In this document: piece after piece, positions 52,760 to 61,633 of the stretch
How the letters are laid out: every line of letters begins with the position of its first letter
How positions within the stretch are numbered: position 1 is the stretch's first letter
NCBI GenBank assembly: GCA_944739405.2
Contig: OX123209.2
Location: 9,865,217 to 9,929,216 of the forward strand
Source of the DNA: Euclidia mi
Lineage: Eukaryota; Arthropoda; Insecta; Lepidoptera; Erebidae
Reading direction: 5' to 3'
DNA length: 64,000 nt
Made by a program: the position numbers and the translations under genes
Notes under the pieces: model-generated
Told to the model about the DNA's origin: nothing
The model's input: the letters and a program-made list of their open reading frames with translations, nothing else
The model's database searches: none

Positions 52760-53357
52760 GGCTCAGTTCACACCGAAATGGCAGCGGCTGGAAGCGACGC
52801 GCAGCGGCCGGCATCGAAGAGAAGGCTCGCGGCTGCCCGCGACTGCTCGCGCCCGCGCGCGACTTCTCGCGCCCGCCCGCGACTGCTCGCGGCCGCGCGC
52901 AGCTCACGTCACGGCTCAGGCTCACGCTATTCCTATGCGCAGTTTATATTCTACATATAAAGAGGAAACACGTGTGTAATTAGCTGTGAAAATTAGTATT
53001 TTGGATTTAATAGTTATTGCACGTATAATTGAAGAAGAAGAAGAGGAAACGCGGATTCTTTGGTACACGGCCGCCCGCGCCCTTCCGCGCTTGCTCGCGG
53101 CCGCGCGCGCCTTCCCGCACATGCTCGCGGCTGCCCGCGCCTTCCCGCGCATGCTCGAGCATGCTCGCGGCCGCCCGCGCCTTCCCGCGCATGCTCGCGG
53201 CCGCTCGCGCCCGCCAGAGCGGTCGCGCGCCGACGCGGCGCAGATTGTCAAGTGATTCTATGTATTATAGGTATGGTGATAAAGACTTAAATTATATGAC
53301 ACTGAAACTGCTCTCCGCTTCGCTTCCGGCCGCTGCCATTTCGGTGTGAACTGAGCC
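52760..53357. mobile_element. GC-rich Harbinger-type MITE with internal satellite
   Basis: TIRs GGCTCAGTTCACACCGAAAT and complement, extending to about 38 bp; TAA duplications at 52,757-52,759 and 53,358-53,360. The interior has repeats of GCCCGCGCATGCTCGCGG type (52,840-52,900 and 53,070-53,230). The ORFs here on both strands are GC-repeat artefacts. Confidence 0.9.
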
Positions 53358-53491
53358 TAAGGCGACCTAAGTTTGACACATATTATAGTAACTACTAGCC
53401 GTTTCCCGTGCTTTCTTTACTATATACTTACTTTACTTTTTACGTTTGTTGTTTTTTTACTATATACTATTTATAATTACTATTTATAATT

Positions 53492-56400
53492 GCTTTTGGT
53501 CTTGGGCACATACGAGATCATTAACCCGGTCTTGGGGAGAACAGAGCCACCTTCTCTGCTCTCCACCTGGACTATTCCTGTCCGGCGCGTCCACGTCGCG
53601 GGGGTGGGCATCCCACATTCTAGTAGGCCGGAGTGTGAGTGGTGGCCAAGTTCGGTCAGGGACCCAGCTTCACGGGGTATATCGTGAATCCCTTGCCCAG
53701 GGATACGGGTGAAGACCTCAACGGTGAAGAAGGCGTCGACTTAGTCGTAACGGTTTAGCCAGCGGAAGAGGCAGGCCACAGGGGCATAGTGCCTGGAACC
53801 TGGTGGAGGGCAGCGGTACCCATCAGTACTGAGGCAAAGCGTAAAGAAGCGTTTCCAGACCGGTTTGCCAACAGCCTTCTACTTTCTCCCTGAGTTTGTA
53901 GAACCGCGATGTAGAAAGCAACGGGAAACTACTACATTATTCTATCCCATGAGAGTCTTTTGATGAGAATGCAAGTAGATCCAATGTCAGTTTTGCCGAG
54001 TGACCCGCGTAGCGACCGGCGCTCAGGACTTACCGGGGTTCAGAGTGTGAAATGGGATACCGGCCATGGGAATGTAGGCAACCAGGCAACCCACGGAAAA
54101 TATGCGACTGGAAGAGACATTAAACTTCGCAAGAACACACGCATAGGAACCTGGAACGTGCGCGGATTGTTAGGGAGAGGGCGACTGGACATTCTAGGTA
54201 GAGAACTCGAAAGATGTGATTCTGTTATCACCGGCATCAGCGAAACCCACTGGAAAGACAGTGGCCATCGTGACTTGGAGAAACATAGTATATACTACTC
54301 AGGAGACGCTTCCAGCAGTTTCACTGGAGTGGCCATTGTAATCCCAAAAAAATGGAACAAATCCGTTCTTGGCTATAACCCTATTAGCGGCAGGATCATA
54401 TCCATGAAACTCGATGCATCACCGACACCACTTAATATTATTCAGGTGTATGCTCCTACAAGCTTAGCCAAGGATGAGGATATTGAAGACTTCTACAATG
54501 AACTCGAATCTTCAATTGAACGAGTACCAAAACGGGAAATGCTTATTGTTTTAGGTGACTTCAATGCAAAAATCGGCAACACAAAACAAGATGTTGGCCT
54601 TCGCAACATCGTTGGGCATTACGGTCTTGGACAACGAAACAATAGAGGAGAAAGACTACTGCAATTCGCAGCTGAAAACAGCTTTACCATAGCAAACACT
54701 GTTTTCCGACATCACCCAAGAAGGCTTTTCACATGGACGTCCCCCGACGGACAGTACAAAAATCAAATTGACTACATACTTATAAGAACTAGATGGCGTA
54801 GTTCAATTACAAACTCGCACACATTGCCCAGTGCCGACTGTCAGTCCGACCATCAGCTGCTTGTCTGTAACCTTAGACTTAGATTGCATAACACTGTAAA
54901 ACGCAAAGTAAGTAATTGCCTAGAAATCTCCAGTGACAGTTCTCTCAGAGAAAAGCTTAATGAAGATGGTCATAAGTGGAAAATGAAATCCGTTGAGACC
55001 AATCCAGACTCACTTTGGGAGAACGCTAAAGACCAAATTAAAGAAGCTGTACTTATGACACAACCTAAGCAACTTAAGACCAAATTACAACACTGGATGT
55101 CTGATACAACATGGGACCTTGTGGAGCGTCGTCGTAAAGCGAAAATGAGTGGGGAGATCGTCAGTGTTCTCAACAGATTGAATGCACAAATACAGGCTGG
55201 CTGTAGACGCGATTATAACAACCATCTCAATAATATCTGCACAGAACTTGACAGAAACTCTGACCGCTTTGAAACCAAAGACCTTTTTAAAAAGATTCGC
55301 TATATTACCCGACAATTCAAACCAAGAACATGGGCTATCGAAAGATCCGATGGTGTCACTGTAACTGAAATTAAAGATATTGTCGAGGTCTGGAGAAGTT
55401 ACTGCAAATCACTCTTTGCTGACAACACCTCGCCACCGCCAATGTTATCAGTTCAGGCCAGTACTGCATCTGTGCTGAAAGAACCACATATACTTAAAAG
55501 TGAAGTAAGTGCTGCAATAAATCATCTTAAGCGAAACAAAGCGGTTGGTGCTGATGATATCCCTATCGAGGTATTCCAAGCCATGGGCGAATTCGGGGTT
55601 GATGTTTTACACACTATCTGCAACTGTATTTGGGAAACCGAACAGTGGCCCCAAGATTGGGCACACTCCGTTTTCATTCCAATACATAAGAAGGGATCCA
55701 CAAAGAAGTGCGGTAACTATCGATTGATCTCACTTATATCGCATGCCAGCAAGGTGCTCCTGCACATAATTAACACCAGACTGCAAGCGTACCTTTCACG
55801 CGAGGTTTCTCCCGAACAAGCCGGATTCGTTAAAGGCCGAGGAACTAGGGAACAGATATTAACACTGCGCCAAATTATAGAAAAGGCAAGAGAATTCAAC
55901 AACCCAGTGTATATCTGCTTCGTCGATTTCCGCAAAGCCTTCGACACAGTAAAGTGGCATAAACTTTGGGATGTGCTTGTGCAAATGGGTGTCCCCCAGC
56001 ATCTAGTGAGCCTTATCCGCAATCTATACCAGAAAGGTACTGCAACAGTCCGAATAGATGGGGTTCAATCTGAAACTTTTCAGACGCAAGCAGGAGTCAG
56101 ACAGGGGTGTATATTATCTCCACTTCTGTTTAACATATACACCGAACACATCATGCGCATAGTTCTGGAGGAATGGACAAGTGGATTTACAGTCGGAGGC
56201 CGTAAAATTTGCAATTTGAGATATGCTGATGACACTACCCTTCTCACGCAGTCAAAAGAAGATATGGAAGCTTTATTGACGTCACTCGAAACAGCGAGCC
56301 TCTCCTTCGGATTAGCAATTAACAGGGAGAAAACCAAAATGATGATAGTTGATCGAGCTGAACTGAATCATCCTGATATCACGTCAGTAGCTAACTGTGA

Positions 56401-57030
56401 AGTGGTTCAGAGCTACGTATACCTCGGCTCAACTATATCCAACGATGGTGGATGTGAAAGCGAGATTCGGAGGAGATGTGCTATAACAAGATCTGCCGTA
56501 AGCAAACTTGATAAAGTCTGGAGCAACCATAAAATCACGAAAAAAACAAAAGTCCGTCTCATGAAAAGCCTAGTGTTTCCAGTCCTCCTTTATGCTTCCG
56601 AAACTTGGACAATCCGATTTCAGGAACGCCGAAAAATTGACGCCCTCGAAATGTGGTGCTGGAGACGGCTGCTTAAAATACCCTGGACCGCACGCCGCAC
56701 AAACGTTTCCATTCTTAAAGAACTAGAAATAAAAGAGAGATTGTCGTCCATTGTGCAACTACGAATCCTCAAATATTTCGGGCACATCATCCGCAACGAA
56801 AACTCTATCGAGCGTCTTGTCGTTCAGGGCCGCGCCGAGGGGAAACGGTCCCGAGGAAGGTCACCCACTCGTTGGACTGACCTAATAAAAACAGTGATGC
56901 ATAAATCGGTGGTAGAGTGCTCCCGGGATGCACGGAATAGAAGCCGATGGAGACATTTAGCGAAGTCTGCCTGTAAACAAAATCAAGAGACCACGACCAC
57001 TCTGTCAAGAGTGAACGACTGAAGAAGAAG
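53492..57030 (+). mobile_element. RTE-type non-LTR retrotransposon, apparently full length
   Basis: 3,539 bp. 5' UTR about 470 bp from TGCTTTTGGTCTTGGGC, one long ORF, a very short 3' UTR and a GAAGAAGAAG end. ATTTATAATT at 57,031-57,040 also stands before the element at 53,482-53,491 (and at 53,469-53,478), a likely target duplication. RTE elements have just this form: one ORF, short 3' end, simple-repeat tail. Confidence 0.85.
53963..57022 (+). CDS. RTE endonuclease-reverse transcriptase, uninterrupted
   Basis: About 1,019 codons from ATG 53,963 (another ATG at 53,969). N-terminal apurinic-type endonuclease: IGTWNVRGL near residue 62-70, ISETHW near 93, QVYAPTS, VLGDFNAKIGN near 197-207, SDHQLLV near 295. 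RT: VGADDIPIEVFQAMG, FVDFRKAFDTVKWHK near 650, GVRQGCILSPLLFNIY and LRYADDTTLLTQ with the catalytic Asp pair near 755. C-terminal region with ALEMWCWRRLLKIPW and GHIIRN, as in lepidopteran RTE proteins. No stop or frameshift, and all catalytic motifs are kept, so it may be active. It nicks DNA and copies its RNA into the nick. Confidence 0.94.
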   Translation: MRMQVDPMSVLPSDPRSDRRSGLTGVQSVKWDTGHGNVGNQATHGKYATGRDIKLRKNTRIGTWNVRGLLGRGRLDILGRELERCDSVITGISETHWKDSGHRDLEKHSIYYSGDASSSFTGVAIVIPKKWNKSVLGYNPISGRIISMKLDASPTPLNIIQVYAPTSLAKDEDIEDFYNELESSIERVPKREMLIVLGDFNAKIGNTKQDVGLRNIVGHYGLGQRNNRGERLLQFAAENSFTIANTVFRHHPRRLFTWTSPDGQYKNQIDYILIRTRWRSSITNSHTLPSADCQSDHQLLVCNLRLRLHNTVKRKVSNCLEISSDSSLREKLNEDGHKWKMKSVETNPDSLWENAKDQIKEAVLMTQPKQLKTKLQHWMSDTTWDLVERRRKAKMSGEIVSVLNRLNAQIQAGCRRDYNNHLNNICTELDRNSDRFETKDLFKKIRYITRQFKPRTWAIERSDGVTVTEIKDIVEVWRSYCKSLFADNTSPPPMLSVQASTASVLKEPHILKSEVSAAINHLKRNKAVGADDIPIEVFQAMGEFGVDVLHTICNCIWETEQWPQDWAHSVFIPIHKKGSTKKCGNYRLISLISHASKVLLHIINTRLQAYLSREVSPEQAGFVKGRGTREQILTLRQIIEKAREFNNPVYICFVDFRKAFDTVKWHKLWDVLVQMGVPQHLVSLIRNLYQKGTATVRIDGVQSETFQTQAGVRQGCILSPLLFNIYTEHIMRIVLEEWTSGFTVGGRKICNLRYADDTTLLTQSKEDMEALLTSLETASLSFGLAINREKTKMMIVDRAELNHPDITSVANCEVVQSYVYLGSTISNDGGCESEIRRRCAITRSAVSKLDKVWSNHKITKKTKVRLMKSLVFPVLLYASETWTIRFQERRKIDALEMWCWRRLLKIPWTARRTNVSILKELEIKERLSSIVQLRILKYFGHIIRNENSIERLVVQGRAEGKRSRGRSPTRWTDLIKTVMHKSVVECSRDARNRSRWRHLAKSACKQNQETTTTLSRVND

Positions 57031-57071
57031 ATTTATAATTAAATACATAAAGTATAATAAATAACGAAGCA

Positions 57072-57170
57072 CGGCCTTAGTGGCATAGCGGTAATATAAC
57101 GACTGCAGTGCATGAAACGTCTGGTGATGGGTTCCGTTCTCGAATGGGTAAAATGTATAGGATTTTACTC
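57072..57170 (+). repeat. SINE head fragment
   Basis: CACGGCCTTAGTGGCATAGCGG looks like an A box (TGGCATAGCGG), with a damaged B box (GGGTTCCGTTC). Confidence 0.5.
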
Positions 57171-57660
57171 AAAGAGAAACGTTACTCCTAGACGAGCGTT
57201 ATAAGCGCAGCATTTTAAACTCTGAGAAACATTAATTAAACAATGCATGATATGTAGCTGCTTAAGACTTTATATTTTATTATCACTTAAATTCGACAAC
57301 TTGATAATGACGTAGTATTATTACGCTCGTCTGCATTGTTTAATTTTACGATGACCTGTGAACTAGATCTTAATATCCATATATGACGACACGTAGCATT
57401 AAGATGAAATAGATAATCATTTTGGGTTTCTATGCTAAACAGTAACTAATATGGCTAGGTATTTTGCACTTTAATGGCAAAAATGGCTAGGTATTTTGCA
57501 CTTTAATGGCAAAAATAAGAAAAAGGCGACTAGTATATAATGCGATGACAACGGGAGTTAACGGGACTAAAAATCACTTAAATTACTTGTACGTAGCAAC
57601 GCGCCTGCTCCACAATGTCGGTAAGTAAAATATCTTATTTAAAACCTTTTATCAATATTA
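57171..57660. other. Gene-free stretch with a 32-bp direct duplication
   Basis: 57,451-57,482 and 57,483-57,516 repeat ATGGCTAGGTATTTTGCACT and onward. Nothing else seen. Confidence 0.7.
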
Positions 57661-57670
57661 CTTATACATG

Positions 57671-57975
57671 CAGCGATAGCCGAGTGGATATACCAACAGA
57701 CTGCTATGCAGAGGGTATCAGGTTCGAATCCACGGCGCGCACCAATGACTTTTCGAAGTTATATGCATATTGAAGTGGTCCCGGTTGTCATGAAGATCTT
57801 TGACAGTCGTTACAGGGCGTCAGTACCTTCTAAATAAACTGACACTAGTCTAAACCATGGAATATCGCTATCCCTTCGGGTTGCGGAGGCCAGACAGGCA
57901 GTCGCTCCGTGGAAAAGCTAATATTCAGCCAAATCCGGTTAGACTAGAAAGCAGACCCCAGACTGCGATAATGGT
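57671..57975 (+). repeat. tRNA-derived SINE-C, full head
   Basis: CAGCGATAGCCGAGTGGATA (A box TAGCCGAGTGG), CAGGTTCGAATCCACG (B box), a body through CCCTTCGGGTTGCGGAGG and CCAAATCCGGTTAGACTAG. Confidence 0.9.
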
Positions 57976-57994
57976 AAGAGAAAGAAGACTTATA

Positions 57995-58779
57995 TATAAT
58001 ATTTTCTTGGGTTTACGCGAATGTTATACATTGAAATTAAAGTACAGTTTACGTATATTACCGCGTTATATTGGTTTCACTGGTTATTACATTTAAACCG
58101 AATGATCTAGAAACTACATTTTTATTACTAGTCGACGTTTCGAATTCTTTACAGGATTCATGTTCACGGCAGACTGAGGTGATATTTGTCTTTTTCTTGA
58201 ATTTATAAGTTACCTATCTCAAAACACCCGAACATTTTTCAACTATCTACGCAGGATGTGCTCACTGTGTCTTGATGTCTTCTGGTGACTTTGTCCTTCT
58301 TGGGTTTACCTATTTAATTAGCCTGATAATAGGGTCCCAAGCTGGAGGAACATTCCAAACATCTTGCCTATTGAAATTAGGATGTCTTTTAATATCAAGA
58401 GCTTCACGCATCATTCTTGGAATAAAGCGGTGTTCTTTTGAGATCGCAGGTAATGGTTGGTTCCTTGTTGTACATGTTCACACTCAGCAGACTTCGGCGA
58501 CCGTTTTTGTTTAATGTTAGCTATATATTCCTTAAGTCGAATGCCTATGCTTCTCTTGGTTTGTCCAATGTATGGGAGCTGACACTCAGTCTATCATGTA
58601 AACCCCGGCCTCTTGTAAGGGTAACTGACTCTTGACAGATGGTAATAATTGGCTTATGTTCCTTGGCAGCTTGTAGAAAGTTTTGATTAAAGCTCGTTTC
58701 GAGATGTAGCCACTTGTATTCTATGCCGTCAACCACACGTCTGACGGCATAGAATACAAATGTCACCACCCCCTATCTT
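57995..58779 (-). mobile_element. Penelope-like element with GIY-YIG endonuclease remnant
   Basis: Minus strand. 58,770-58,300 codes in two frames for the end of the protein: CQLPYIGQTKRSIGIRLKEY, where PYIGQT fits the second half of the GIY-YIG signature, then a conserved CEH and QKNTALFQE, a frameshift, and RHPNFNRQDVWNVPPAWDPI. The 3' end (58,180-57,995) is the hairpin-forming sequence also found at 11,636-11,900 and 37,419-37,645. This proves that those short repeats are Penelope 3' ends. Confidence 0.85.
58714..58759. repeat. 18-bp perfect inverted repeat at the 5' cut of the Penelope element
   Basis: TTGTATTCTATGCCGTCA at 58,714-58,731 pairs with 58,742-58,759 across 10 nt. Confidence 0.93.
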
Positions 58780-58867
58780 CCCGTGGGTGTCGTAAGAGGC
58801 GACTAAGGGATAACACGATGCAAATACCATCTTTGCGTAGAGACGGCAAACTCGAAACCCTATACAA
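58768..58867 (+). repeat. LINE-like tail fragment
   Basis: CACCCCCTATCTTCCCGTGG, GTCGTAAGAGGCGACTAAGG: a common lepidopteran LINE 3' segment; class uncertain. Confidence 0.4.
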
Positions 58868-59140
58868 CTGCCTCGTTGGTCTCGCGGCATAAATGTGCGC
58901 GTGGGATCGGGAGGTCGATCGGGGGTTCGATTCCTGGGTCGGGCAGTGTTATTGGGTTTTTCTGTCATGAAATTCTCAGTGGCAGCACGGAGGCTGGAAA
59001 TGTGCCCGGTACGGCAATAGGCTCGCCCCTTATAACGTGGGACTAAACTATATCTGGCAAAAAGTGGGTGTAGAAATGAGGTGTATTTCTACACCCACTT
59101 TTCGCCTACCTCTTCGAGGTTATAGGCGTGAGACTATGTG
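58868..59140 (+). repeat. SINE-D variant with internal inverted duplication
   Basis: CTGCCTCGTTGGTCTCGCGG (A box), GGGGGTTCGATTCCTGGGTC (B box), a body and GGCGTGAGACTATGTG. 59,060-59,077 pairs with 59,085-59,102 (AAAAGTGGGTGTAGAAAT) as an 18-bp perfect hairpin. Confidence 0.85.
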
Positions 59141-59797
59141 TGTAACTATTCTACATCTTCGTCTTGGCCAAACCACCGCACCCGGTTGAAACCCTTTTTA
59201 ATAGTTTTTACCTGCAAAAATATGGGTGTGAATTGTGCTATATTGTTATCGACTCGACCATTGTTTAACAAGGCCGGAATTACCAATCACGGATAAGTGA
59301 AGTTTTGTTTACTGCGAAAAAAGGGTTATGAATGTGAATGTGTCTGTATATTTTTAACTTTGTTCTGTATATGGTGTGTGTCAAGTAAAAGTGTTCTTCC
59401 AAAAAAGTAAGTAGTTATAATAATTGTAGGAATAATAATAAAAGATGGCTGAGCTGTCATGACGTGCACGTATTATATTTATTGATTTTAATGATCGAAA
59501 AATGTATTATGTGGGTGTAATATTTACAACTCTGCCTACCCATTCGGGGATACAGGCGTGAGACTATAAATAAATAAATAAATAAAAATGTATTACATTA
59601 ACCATACGTCTGTTGATTTACTTAAGCAAAACTAGTAATCGGAAACTAAATAAATAACAATAATTTTGTGATATTCCTAAATCCATACATGTTATACGAA
59701 AAACATGTAATATGTTATGCCATTATAATAAAAAATCCAATACTGTAGCACATCCATTGTTGCACACCTGTCGACTAGCAAGCCCACCGTTGCCAAT
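59141..59797. other. Flank of the viral insertion
   Basis: Gene-free. 59,527-59,590 has a SINE-D tail fragment followed by (AAATA)n. Confidence 0.5.
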
Positions 59798-61240
59798 ATG
59801 ACTGAACGACAAGATTTAGAAGCTGAGGCCGCAGATATATTCAGGGAAGTACCCAACATACAACAGAATCCAGGGCTAGCCACTGTGGTGCCGAAAGGGA
59901 CATGGTCGGATGAGCTTCTTGGCAAATTTTGCTCTACACTCGATATTCCGGCCGGGTGCAGAGAACAATCCACTCAGAGGGCAATTCTAATTAGATACAT
60001 CAACTTCCATTGTGCGGGAACCGTTGCGAAAGGATTCCGCGCACTGGACATCATTGCAGCAGCCATCTGCATCACACACATAGAGTCAGCAAAGAAAGCC
60101 ACAGATCTCTTATTCCAGTTGTCCGACAGTGAGAATTCAGAGACCCGAGAACTTCTGTTCACCATCACACCACTGTCAGCCCCTGGAGAAGAGTCTCAGA
60201 AAGAACCGAGCTCCGCCAATGCACTCGCTCTTGTCGATCATTACGCATTGGTGACCCACCTTGACTCTCAAGAAGAACAAGCACAGAAAAATCTCCCTGG
60301 GACGTCTACGCAGCAAGCTCAGAGCAACCCCCTCATTCATGACTACACGTCAGTAGAGTGCACCAACTTTCTCTCCTGAGCCAAGAGAAAGCTAGATCAG
60401 ACGAACGCCACGGATGCACAAGGAGCAGGAATGATCACCCTCAGAAAGATTTGCGGATATACGGCGTTGACTTTTGCTAGGAGTATAATAAAGGACAATG
60501 GCACAGATGGCCGCAGCATCTGCAAAGACCAATTATAGGAAAAACATTCTTGCCCTCATAACGTAGGGATCCTCTGAAGGAACTTATTCGCCACCATGCG
60601 AAGAGGCCATTCAGAACCACAAGGCCCCTCAACTATTATTTGCATATCTAGTCTTGAGCTGGGTAGATTCCAGGAGAATGATCAGCAATGGGGGGCATCC
60701 GTCCTGGCTGCTACCTGCCTCACCCACACAGCCTACAATGGATTACAAGTTTTCCATATGCTGACAGGAGTCTCCCTCCATTTTTCTCTGGACTGGATCA
60801 CAATCGGATCGGCCCTGTTCTTCAACACCACTGCTGCCTCTTGGAAAAGAATCCTTCAATTTATGAAGACATACCTCAGAAAAGATGCCATGCAAATGGC
60901 CTATCCATGGGCAAGAATCATCGACGACACCTATCTGATGGAATTTAGTGCCAAGAATAATTTCCACTTATGTGCCATCTTGGCGGGAACTCTGGAGATT
61001 TCTCAAGGAAACTCTGGAGTCTGGAAAGCCGCATGGGTGAGTTCAAGGTTAGTGGAAGTAGACGATGCAAAATTAATCGCTCGATCTTTCTGTGAGAAAT
61101 TCAGTATGAAATTGGAAGATGTGGTGGCAACATCGAAATCGCGAGGAATCTTGGACAGAGCCAAGTCCCTAAAGAAACAAGAGGTATTAAAGGCCTCTGA
61201 CAGAGCTGCCAATTCAGTCACCCTAGACGACTTCAATTGA
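59798..61240 (+). pseudogene. Probable endogenous viral element: negative-strand RNA virus nucleoprotein gene
   Basis: One reading frame of 481 codons from ATG 59,798 to TGA near 61,240, cut by three in-frame stops: TGA 60,377-60,379, TAG 60,536-60,538 and TGA 60,575-60,577. No frameshift is needed to pass from one part to the other. The size and a conserved-looking central block (for example MAYPWARIIDDTYL) fit nucleoproteins of non-segmented negative-strand RNA viruses, which coat the RNA genome. There is no intron, transposase or RT. I cannot assign the virus family from sequence alone (nyami-, arto-, lispi- or chuvirus-like are candidates), and a cellular gene copy is not excluded. Decayed, so not expected to make a full protein. 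Confidence 0.55.
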
Positions 61241-61633
61241 TATCCATGGATCAATTCCATCTCCGCACTCGGCACTCCGGGGAAGCAATTCAAGGTTGTT
61301 CAACCCACTAACATCAACTTTTCATAAGCAGAAATATGTGATAAGTGTGATCGGCGATCAACGCGGGACGAGAGCTCACATTCCGCTAATGTCTATCGAT
61401 GTCATAATAAAACAAAAAGTATATGGCGCACCCCACAATTTTTTCAGTTTCTTTTCATTTCAGCATATCACTTCCGCGTGTGCGTTCGCGCAGCGGAATG
61501 TTGTTGAATTTAAAGATTTTAATTATGCAGATATTTAGTGTATGACGTCGAATAATTGTCTATGGTAAAAAAAAATTTGTGCACGCAGCAATTGTGGAGA
61601 AATTCACCATAAACTGATTCCGCTGGGCGAACG
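61241..61633. other. 3' flank of the viral insertion
   Basis: No gene. No clear poly(A) tract or target duplication around the viral copy. Confidence 0.45.

Noticed and set aside
52366..53349. Many ORFs of 60-190 codons on both strands
   Set aside because: They come from the GC-rich LINE end and the MITE satellite, where stop codons are rare in all frames.
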